DNA of 14,256 bases, taken from assembly GCA_023438785.1 (NCBI GenBank), contig JAEXQJ010000049.1, forward strand, positions 1 to 14,256, read 5' to 3'. Position 1 is the stretch's first letter. Each line of letters begins with the position of its first letter. Shown here piece after piece: positions 8,389 to 13,926 of this stretch. Made by a program: the position numbers and the translations under genes. The notes under the pieces are model-generated. The model saw only the letters and a list, made by a program, of their open reading frames with translations, was not told the DNA's origin and did no database searches. Source of the stretch: Pseudomonadota bacterium. GTDB taxonomy: Bacteria; Myxococcota_A; Polyangia; Fen-1088.

Positions 8389-9441
8389 GTGACTCTGAAT
8401 TTGGCGTGGATCTCCGGCGGCAGTGTATTCCTCGTGTCGGACACCGCCGCCACGGCGAGAGGGGCAGCTCGGAGTCCGACCACGAGCATCGGGCAGGCTC
8501 AGCAGCGGCCGGACGGCTACGCTGTTGAGGAGAGCGCCGCGAAGGTCGTCCCGTTCGGAACGCATGCCGCAGCGGCTCTGTGCGGGGATGCCAGCGCTGG
8601 TATGACTTTCGCGCTGAGCGTCCTCCAGAGAATCGAGCGCGGGGTCCCCCTGGATGAGGCGATGCTTCTCGCCGGGCACAGCATGCACCAGCAGGAGCCT
8701 CCGTACGGCCGATTCGTCGTGACCATCGCCCGTTGGGACTGCGGACCGAAGATCATCCGGTACGACTCACAGACATTGAAGCTCGTCGATGCCAGCGACA
8801 TGCCCATGGTCATTGAGGGCAGTCTGCGCGCGGAACTGAAGAGCAGGGTGCGAGAGAAGGTCAGGCGATTGCCCGGACCACCCACAGATGGGCAGGCTGT
8901 CCTGGCGGCGGCGCTCGCCGTCCTGCAGGGGCTCGGCGCAAGCGAGGATCTGGTCAGCGACTCCGTCGCCGGGATCTTCTACGGCCTTCGCATCGATTCG
9001 GAAGGGCTGCACTGGCAGCCGAACATCCTCTACGTCTTCTACAACAACGATGGCCCCGCGCCGGATGAGCCACCGATGAACCTCGTTGGCAGCCGAGTTC
9101 TCGATGGCGTTCTCACTGTCGGTTCCTCCCTGAACCAGCAGGTGCGTTGTTTCGTCTACCCCGGCAACAAGGTCGATGCAGAGGCTTGGATGGAGCGCTG
9201 GCAGGGCTCCCTCAACGCGCGGGCAGCGCTGCTGGATAGCCGCCTCATCGCGTTTGTTCGGGTCACCGGCGGGAGCGTGTTCCTCATCAAGAACGACGGA
9301 GAGCACTTCCGCCACGAGTACGATGCTGGCCAGCTGGTGCTCGGGACGTCTCCCGCGCTCGAGGCACGCCTCCGGTGGAAGCCGACGGAGGAGCGGCCCT
9401 TCTCGTTCGGCCTCGGCCTTGGGACACCAGATGCGACGTGA
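8389..9441 (+). CDS. Predicted proteasome-like Ntn hydrolase
   Basis: A 350-aa protein whose N-terminus reads (M)TLNLAW...VFLVSDTAAT. If the initiator Met is removed, as expected before Thr, Thr becomes residue 1 and the Asp of SDTAAT becomes residue 17. These are the T1 and D17 of proteasome beta subunits and HslV. A Lys in ESAAKV (mature about 51) would be the K33 equivalent, shifted by a 20-odd residue insert, and CGDASAG (about 65-71) matches the glycine turn after it. The protein is longer than HslV (about 175 aa). The C-terminal half is unrecognised and repeats the string GGSVFL. GTG 8389 is chosen because it creates this arrangement; the frame is open back to 8224, and the ribosome site is weak, so translation may be leaderless. 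No AAA+ unfoldase is next to it. It could be a peptidase, an amidase-type Ntn enzyme or a dead relative. Confidence 0.65.
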   Translation: MTLNLAWISGGSVFLVSDTAATARGAARSPTTSIGQAQQRPDGYAVEESAAKVVPFGTHAAAALCGDASAGMTFALSVLQRIERGVPLDEAMLLAGHSMHQQEPPYGRFVVTIARWDCGPKIIRYDSQTLKLVDASDMPMVIEGSLRAELKSRVREKVRRLPGPPTDGQAVLAAALAVLQGLGASEDLVSDSVAGIFYGLRIDSEGLHWQPNILYVFYNNDGPAPDEPPMNLVGSRVLDGVLTVGSSLNQQVRCFVYPGNKVDAEAWMERWQGSLNARAALLDSRLIAFVRVTGGSVFLIKNDGEHFRHEYDAGQLVLGTSPALEARLRWKPTEERPFSFGLGLGTPDAT

Positions 9442-9450
9442 CACCTACAC

Positions 9451-10017
9451 GGTCCGGCTCCTCGCAGACTGCCCTGCTGCGAACGCGGACATTCCGAAGA
9501 ATCGCGTACGCAACAGCGTCAACCATGAAATCACGGAGGCTTCCGCTCTTCCGGGAGGCCTGCCTGCGACTGATGCATGCCACGCAGGACAGAGCGCGGT
9601 TGGCGGCGAGACGTGCAGCGCGAACATTGCTCTTGGCTGACGCCAGTTCCCCTGGCCCGTCCTCTGTGCCGGCCGGCACTGCGCCGGAGGGTATCGATCT
9701 GATGTCGAAGCACGGCATTCTCCACGATCAGATCACGCCTGGATCGGACTGTGTCCGCGACCGCGCCTACAGACTCGCCTCTTGCTGGGTAAGGATCGAG
9801 CACGTGCCAGACGCAGCGGCTGGCGGAGCGGATGAAGTGGGTGATTCGGCTGAGCATCGACACCTGCCTCTTCGCACCACGTCTGGTGTAGCCAGTCGAG
9901 CTGCCTGGAAAGAAGGCTTTCGGCTACGATTCCGCGCGGATGCAAATGGTAGCCAGCAGGGCAGTTGCGTACGCAGAAGTATGGAATGTCCTCGCTCGCA
10001 GCCGGGCCTTCCGGACC
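9451..10017. mobile_element. Decayed insertion sequence with imperfect terminal inverted repeats
   Basis: This 567-bp segment fills the gap between the Ntn-like gene and the DUF6527 gene. Its ends are imperfect inverted repeats. Reading inward, the left (9451-9514) has GGTCCGG, then GCTGCGAACG, GGACATTCC and GCGTACGCAAC; the right (complement of 10017-9964) has GGTCCGG, GCTGCGAGCG, GGACATTCC and GCGTACGCAAC. The interior carries a broken minus-strand transposase start. A complete element would be about twice as long, so this is an internally deleted remnant. Its left end lies only 9 bp after the Ntn-like stop codon. Confidence 0.6.
9531..9863 (-). pseudogene. Transposase remnant, N-terminal fragment
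   Basis: Within the decayed IS, a minus-strand frame contains RSRRDLIVENAVLRHQIDTL (encoded at about 9746-9687). This is the typical N-terminal helix of integrase-type transposases, which usually reads like RRxLxxENxxLRxQLxVLRR. After this point the frame loses all resemblance, and no DDE core is found in any frame before the left inverted repeat, so the gene is dead and mostly deleted. Confidence 0.55.
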
Positions 10018-10029
10018 GAGCGAGCCGCG

Positions 10030-10072
10030 GTCAGCGCGGCCGTAGTGGCGGCGCCGCCCGCTACGCGCTGAC
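10030..10072 (-). terminator. Strong hairpin 7 bp after the ubiquitin-like operon
   Basis: GTCAGCGCG (10030-10038) pairs perfectly with CGCGCTGAC (10064-10072). Between them lies another self-complementary core, GGCGGCGCCGCC. The structure begins 7 bp past the stop of the last gene of the minus-strand operon, where a terminator or an mRNA 3'-protecting hairpin is expected. There is no T-tract after it, so it is not a classical intrinsic terminator. Confidence 0.4.
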
Positions 10073-10078
10073 GCGAGC

Positions 10079-10519
10079 CTACGCGCTGTACTCGCTCTCC
10101 GTCACTTCGTCGGGCCGCCCGTCGTGGCACCAGATGACGTGCCCCCTGCGAAGGATGAAGTGACTGCGGCAGCCTGCGGTTCTCCAGATCGACGGCGACA
10201 ACATCGGGCCGTGAGCGCTCTCGTAGAGCCGCCAGTGCGGTGAGTCGTCGGGGAGCACGTTCAGCGCGATCGTCGCGCCGCATCCGCAGGGACACACCAG
10301 CGAGACGTGCCACAGTTGGCCGTTCTCGCCGATTGCGTAGAGCGTCTCGGGCAGGAGTTCATCGGGATCGTCGGTGAGGTGGACGACGCGATACGTACGC
10401 GGTGGACGCGCTGGCGGTAGCTGCGGCTCGGGACGAGGCTCGTCGCTGATCCGACCGGGCAACCGAATAGAACGAAACCACGCGACGAATCGAGCCCAGA
10501 GGCGACGAAGCCAGCGCAC
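10079..10519 (-). CDS. DUF6527-type Cys-rich protein of ubiquitin-like operon
   Basis: A 146-aa protein, last gene of the ubiquitin-like operon, beginning at GTG 12 bp after the E1-JAB stop. The N-terminus (1-22) is Arg/Trp-rich and amphipathic (RRLWARFVAWFRSIRL) and could touch membrane or nucleic acid. A Pro-rich linker follows. The core holds CPCGCG (76-81), SPSIWRTAGCRSHF (108-121) and VIWCHD (128-133), the signature I associate with DUF6527, a family found beside bacterial E1/E2/Ubl genes. Cys76, 78, 80, 117, 131 and His120 could bind zinc. Some of them, or Ser108/110/119, might be catalytic; I cannot decide. A role as a ligase-like, protease-like or target-recognising factor is open. 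The ribosome site is weak, so translation may depend on the upstream gene. Confidence 0.75.
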   Translation of the reverse strand: MRWLRRLWARFVAWFRSIRLPGRISDEPRPEPQLPPARPPRTYRVVHLTDDPDELLPETLYAIGENGQLWHVSLVCPCGCGATIALNVLPDDSPHWRLYESAHGPMLSPSIWRTAGCRSHFILRRGHVIWCHDGRPDEVTESEYSA

Positions 10520-10531
10520 AGGCTTACGCTC

Positions 10532-11923
10532 TCACGACAGCTCGGGCAGGTCGAGGATCGGCGTGATGTCGCCTCTTCCGAGGGCGCGCTTGACCGGCCC
10601 CTCGTTCGTCTCGCGCTCCGTGTCCAGCATCATCCCGTCGTACTTCAGGCGCACCGCCGCATATTCGGCGTTCGACGTTTGCCGGAAGGGGTGGATTCGC
10701 GCGAGGAACTCGTTCACGACCAAGGACGACGCGAGGGCGTTCACACTGATGACGGCGGGGCTGTCGATCTCGGCACCCTCGACGTATTTCTCGGCGTGGA
10801 GCGCACGGTACTGCTCGGGGTTGTTGCGCGCCATCGCCTCTGCGTCTGCCCGCTTCTGCGAGATGACCTGGCGGGAAAGCAACGTCGAGCGTCCGGGCTG
10901 GACGTAGTGCGACGCAGTCGTGACATCGTCGATGTCGCCGGTCCCATTGGCCACCAATCCGACGCCGCAGTCGAAGTACGGCAGCACGTAGAAGGACGCG
11001 AGCCGGTTCAATACCCGGCGACCATCGTGGCTGTCCATGCAGCCGAAGAGCACGTCGCATCCCGCGAGCGCGCGAACGGCCTCAGCAGAGCCCAGCGCAC
11101 GAGGCACGATCTCGACGCGCGTGTCGAGACCCATGCGGGCTACATGCGCGCCGAGGACCTCCACCTTGCACCGGCCCGTCGCCGCATCAGCAGCCGTCGT
11201 GCCGATGATCCTGTTGAGGTTCCGGTACTCGACGCGGTCTGGGTCGACGAGGACAAGCTTCCTCACGCCAAGGCGGGCCAGCATCTCGATGACGAAGCTG
11301 CCGGTACCGGAACACCCGACCACGCCGACGGTGAGCTGTCGCAGCAGGCTCGTCGTCCACTCGCCGAAGAGCTGCGCGTGCCGCTCGGCGTGAGCTGGAA
11401 GCGATGCTGCCGCGCTAGGCACGTAGATGCCGATGTCGTGGTCCACGACGAGGATCTGTCGAAGCGCGCGGAAGCGGTTGTCGTTGTCGATGCTGCGCCC
11501 GAACATGCGCCGGTCCGGCAGCATGACGACGCTGACGTGCGGCCCGTCATCATCGACCCACCCGTAGATCGACGAGAAGAGGTCGCGGTCCGACATGTCG
11601 TCGGTGCGCGAGAAGTCCTCGTAGCCCGTGGGGTGGCTGTGGAACTTCACGACACCGAGCTTCGGCGTCGCCTGGGACGCGCGAACAAGCAGCGGTTCCA
11701 TCGCCTCCGTGCGCCAGGTGATCTGGTCGGGCTTGCGGATCGGACAGTCCGCATAGGGCACGAAAACCACTTCCTGCACGAGCAGGACGTCTGTATCCGC
11801 CGCCCGATGCCGCCCGCAGAGCGCAAATGCAACCGCCTCCTTCCCATCACCGGGAAACAGGTGCTGCTGGAGCTGCTCGGCATGAATGCCGGCGATACGG
11901 AGATGGACAGGTCGGCCCTTCAT
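10532..11923 (-). CDS. JAB(JAMM) peptidase-E1 activating enzyme fusion
   Basis: A 463-aa two-domain protein. Residues 1-140 form a JAB/JAMM metallopeptidase: Glu29, His95-x-His97 in FHSHPTG, and Ser105-xx-Asp108, exactly the zinc site of deubiquitinases. Residues 195-415 form a ThiF/E1 adenylation domain: GVVGCSGTGSF (200-210), LVLVDPD (223-229), YRNLNR (233-238), Lys253 and GCMDSHDGR (294-302). It should adenylate the Ubl C-terminus and also trim or remove it. Where many ThiF-type enzymes have CLxC in the loop after PG, this one reads PGRSTLLSR (343-351). No other obvious crossover-loop Cys is present; Cys319 in YFDCGVG is the only other candidate. ATG 11923 overlaps the E2 stop (ATGA), showing translational coupling; the frame open to 12229 just overlaps E2. 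Family context: the 6e-type / Bub-like ubiquitin systems. Confidence 0.9.
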   Translation of the reverse strand: MKGRPVHLRIAGIHAEQLQQHLFPGDGKEAVAFALCGRHRAADTDVLLVQEVVFVPYADCPIRKPDQITWRTEAMEPLLVRASQATPKLGVVKFHSHPTGYEDFSRTDDMSDRDLFSSIYGWVDDDGPHVSVVMLPDRRMFGRSIDNDNRFRALRQILVVDHDIGIYVPSAAASLPAHAERHAQLFGEWTTSLLRQLTVGVVGCSGTGSFVIEMLARLGVRKLVLVDPDRVEYRNLNRIIGTTAADAATGRCKVEVLGAHVARMGLDTRVEIVPRALGSAEAVRALAGCDVLFGCMDSHDGRRVLNRLASFYVLPYFDCGVGLVANGTGDIDDVTTASHYVQPGRSTLLSRQVISQKRADAEAMARNNPEQYRALHAEKYVEGAEIDSPAVISVNALASSLVVNEFLARIHPFRQTSNAEYAAVRLKYDGMMLDTERETNEGPVKRALGRGDITPILDLPELS

Positions 11924-12321
11924 CGGATCTTGAGCTCCCGCTCGAGCCAGTCGCTGACGAGGACCATGTGCGTGGCGACCTCGTCCTCGCCAGGTCGCCA
12001 CGGAGCCTGAGGGGTGCGGTGGCGCGACCAACGCTGAAACGACTTCCCGTCGATGGCCTGGGTGATCTGGGTTGCGCCGATCGTCTGGTTGTCCTTCCTC
12101 GCGAGCGCGGGAAAGAAGTACGCCATGTCGACTTGCGCCTCGGGATAGCCCGGTGGGATCTGCAGGGCAACGGTCGTGTTCTCCACAGTGTAGCCCGCAG
12201 GCACGGGCCACCCGTGAATGAGCAGCCACCGCCCGTCCCCCTCCTTGAGGGTTTCCCAGTCGAGCCCGATCGTGCCCAGGTAGTCCGTGTCGAACGACGG
12301 GAGGTCGAACTGCCTGCGCAT
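11920..12321 (-). CDS. E2-like ubiquitin-conjugating protein (prokaryotic E2 family E)
   Basis: A 133-aa protein with the UBC-like layout of prokaryotic E2 family E: FDLPSFDTDYL at the start, WPVPAGYTVENTTVALQIPP, GYP (58-60) and DMAYFFP (65-71), then QRWSRHR (96-102) and WRPGEDE (108-114). It should accept the activated Ubl from the neighbouring E1 and pass it to a target. The protein contains no cysteine, so the usual E2 thioester is impossible. Ser99 in RWSRH is a candidate acceptor (inference). I use ATG 12321, one base after the Ubl stop (TGA-C-ATG), with GAGGG upstream. ATG 12342 is possible but would overlap the Ubl gene and adds residues without family resemblance. It ends in an ATGA overlap with the E1-JAB gene. 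Confidence 0.85.
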   Translation of the reverse strand: MRRQFDLPSFDTDYLGTIGLDWETLKEGDGRWLLIHGWPVPAGYTVENTTVALQIPPGYPEAQVDMAYFFPALARKDNQTIGATQITQAIDGKSFQRWSRHRTPQAPWRPGEDEVATHMVLVSDWLERELKIR

Positions 12322-12322
12322 G

Positions 12323-12643
12323 TCAGCCCTCGGTCTGGTCACGCTTCAGCGTCATGAAGCGCTCGACGCCGGGTTCGGTGAAGTCGACCTTGTTGTCGAG
12401 GCCGATCGTCTCCGCCGCCCCGCCGTGCATCTTCTGGGTCAGCTTGTACTGCTCGACCGGCGTCTTGCTCGCGAGCGTCAAGATCTCGCGACCCGTCATC
12501 CCCGTGACTTCGACGGTGAACTTCGTCTTGTCGACGCGGATGATGTGCTTCTTCGCCTTCGGCGGCTTCTCCTTCCCGTTGACCTTCTTGGTGTGCTCCT
12601 CGATCTCGATCTCTTCGACTTCAACTTCGACGTGCGTGGACAT
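12323..12643 (-). CDS. Multiubiquitin-type ubiquitin-like modifier
   Basis: A 106-aa ubiquitin-like protein and the first gene of the operon. Residues about 33-100 match the multiubiquitin domain: HIIRVDKTKFTVEV, TGREILTLASKTP, YKLTQKMHGG and VDFTEPGVERFMTL. It ends in RDQTEG with a single C-terminal Gly and nothing after it, so no processing is needed before activation. Only one beta-grasp domain is present, although many family members carry two or three. The first 32 residues are an odd extension: a Glu/Val/Ile repeat (EVEVEEIEIEE) followed by a Lys-rich stretch (KKVNGKEKPPKAKK). AAGGAG lies 8 bases before ATG 12643. Only 86 bp separate the ATG from an ISL3 transposase fragment, so the operon promoter lies in this gap or within the IS remnant. 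Confidence 0.9.
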   Translation of the reverse strand: MSTHVEVEVEEIEIEEHTKKVNGKEKPPKAKKHIIRVDKTKFTVEVTGMTGREILTLASKTPVEQYKLTQKMHGGAAETIGLDNKVDFTEPGVERFMTLKRDQTEG

Positions 12644-12729
12644 GTGGACTGCTCCTTCTCCCCAGGTGGGGCTACTTCACGATACGAACCGAATGACACC
12701 TTGAACCGCCTCCCCTCGAGCGTGGGGGC

Positions 12730-12942
12730 CTACCGTGCGCGACGGTTGGCCGGTGAGAGCGGGCGCTGGACGCGGAATTTGTCGGCGACCAGTCGGGCGT
12801 TGGGGAAGAATCCGCGGGCGAAGTTCTTGAAGGCGTCGCACAGGTCAAGGACAACGAACTCGACGTTGTCGCGGCCGGGGATTTGGGCCAAGTGCGCCCC
12901 CGACACCAACCAATCGCCGTGATGCCGAACGCCTCTCGCCGC
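12730..12942 (-). pseudogene. ISL3-family transposase fragment
   Basis: Read in the frame ending at TAG 12732-12730, the minus strand gives IPGRDNVEFVVLDL, then FKNFARGFFPNARLVADKF and a final PANRRAR. This is the middle of the DDE domain of ISL3-type transposases (typical form VVxLDxxxxFRxxxxxxFPNAxxVADKFHVxR). Upstream the frame is closed by a stop at 12945-12943, and the C-terminal third of the enzyme is missing, so this is a remnant. The sequence between it and the Ubl gene (12668-12706) may be the IS end, but I could not verify an inverted repeat. Confidence 0.7.
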
Positions 12943-12980
12943 TCAGGAGTCACGCCGTTCGGCCACTGCCACGCCGTCAT
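12897..12980 (-). pseudogene. Start of an unknown gene, cut off by ISL3 fragment
   Basis: An ATG at 12980 overlaps the stop of the 137-aa gene in TGATG and has GAGG at good spacing, the same coupling style as elsewhere in the window. The first 27-28 codons read MTAWQWPNGVTPERREAFGI and a few more. The frame stays open to 12672, but from about codon 28 on it runs antiphase to the ISL3 transposase fragment and is Ser/Thr/Pro/Arg noise. I read this as the 5' stub of a real gene interrupted by the IS. I cannot name the family. Confidence 0.45.
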
Positions 12981-13393
12981 CAGAGTGCCTCGAAGATCGC
13001 GGCGAACGAAGCCGCCTCACCCACCAGAAGCGCATCCCAGGCGGGCTGCGGAACCGATGGCTGAAACGTGCGGCCCCGGCGGACGTCGATGACGGCGAAG
13101 GCTGCTGGCTTATCGAGCCTGGGGGCGAGGACTCGACTTATGAGGTGCGCGACCACCTCCGCGCGCCGCTTCGAGAGAGGTTCATCCTTGAAGTACAGCT
13201 TGCCTACTATCCTCGTACCATCACGTTCGAGGCCAACCTCGGGGTTGATATTCACGACGAGCGGGCCGGGGCACCAGTTGCCGTGTGGTGGAGCGAACCA
13301 GTCGTGCGGTTTCCTTCCGAGAAACTTCTTGTACCCTCTGACTGCCTCGGGATAGGCAACCCGCTTCTTGGAGTCGGTGAGAGCCGCCATCAT
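12980..13393 (-). CDS. Conserved-looking hypothetical protein
   Basis: A 137-aa soluble protein, unnamed. The central part, NWCPGPLVVNINPEVGL (about 42-58), then VGKLYFKDEPLSKRRAEVVA (about 66-85), looks like a conserved core: an NPE-G-L turn, then a strand KLYFK and a helix. I have an impression of similar small hypotheticals in other genomes but no function. ATG 13393 (MMAAL) is preceded by AGGA; ATG 13390 is equally possible. The longer frame to 13750 runs antisense through the IS relic and is not coding. Its stop overlaps the ATG of the truncated next gene, so the pair was a two-gene operon. The IS relic begins about 110-140 bp upstream and may have displaced its promoter. Confidence 0.65.
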   Translation of the reverse strand: MMAALTDSKKRVAYPEAVRGYKKFLGRKPHDWFAPPHGNWCPGPLVVNINPEVGLERDGTRIVGKLYFKDEPLSKRRAEVVAHLISRVLAPRLDKPAAFAVIDVRRGRTFQPSVPQPAWDALLVGEAASFAAIFEAL

Positions 13394-13534
13394 GCCGTCC
13401 TGTGCTATTACTGGATCGACAGAAATGGGCGTGATATCCAGGTGTTGACTGGGAGCTCCGACGGGGGCTACGGTCGAGAAGAGAGGCATTCTGGCACTCT
13501 GATGGCCGCGAAGAAGGCAGACCAGAACGGGCCG

Positions 13535-13775
13535 ATGCTCACGCTGCCGCTGCAATTCTTGGCGGCATGGTTGGCCGTGTGGCTTGGACGCGTTCTGCAG
13601 CAGCAGATCGACTACCTGAAGGCCGAGAATCGTGCGCTCAAGGAGAAGCTTGGCGACCGAAAGCTTCTCCTCACCGATGCGGACCGGCGTCGGCTCGCTG
13701 TCCAGTGCCGGCCTGATCGCCCGTCGGGAACGGCTCGGCGGTCTGCTCAACTTCTATTGCCGAGAAGTGGCCTGA
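13535..13775 (+). pseudogene. Internally deleted transposase, second copy of left-end IS
   Basis: This begins with an intact transposase N-terminus: MLTLPLQFLAAWLAVWLG, then a leucine/coil segment (LQQQIDYLKAENRALKEKLG) and LLLTDADRRRLA. At about 13698-13714 the sequence jumps straight into the last 20 codons of the same transposase, in another frame, and the ancestral stop is at 13773-13775. All of the DDE core is missing. The 3' end is identical to the left copy at 428-518. An in-frame ATG 13502 gives 11 extra residues. The left end of the IS could not be identified: no inverted copy of the CTGGCACCAGACG end is seen in 13394-13534. Confidence 0.8.
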
Positions 13776-13805
13776 GAGGGCGAGATCGAGTTCTGGCACC
13801 AGACG
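13715..13805 (+). repeat. Direct repeat, right copy
   Basis: Identical over 91 bp to 428-518, in the same orientation. It covers the 3' end of the deleted transposase and the IS right end. The distance between copies is 13,287 bp. Recombination between them would excise the whole accessory block as a circle. Confidence 0.9.
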
Positions 13806-13926
13806 CGGCATTCCGCGCACAAACTGAAGCTAACGCCGCACATTCAGACAGTGCCCGACCGGCGTGAGCCACTTGGCGTCCTTCTGGCGTCTTTCTTGGT
13901 CGTCCACACGAAAGGGAACATCCGTC

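Noticed and set aside
9375..10163. Plus-strand 262-codon frame after the Ntn-like gene
   Set aside because: It runs through both inverted ends of the decayed IS and overlaps the DUF6527 gene antisense. No domain is visible.
10532..12643. Calling the operon type I BIL (bilABCD)
   Set aside because: BIL type I has separate JAB and E1 genes and a different Ubl/E2. Here JAB and E1 are fused, the Ubl is of multiubiquitin type, and DUF6527 is present.
13487..13799. TTCTGGCAC near 13487 as the left inverted repeat of the second IS relic
   Set aside because: It is in the same orientation as the right-end copy, not inverted, and only 9 bp match.
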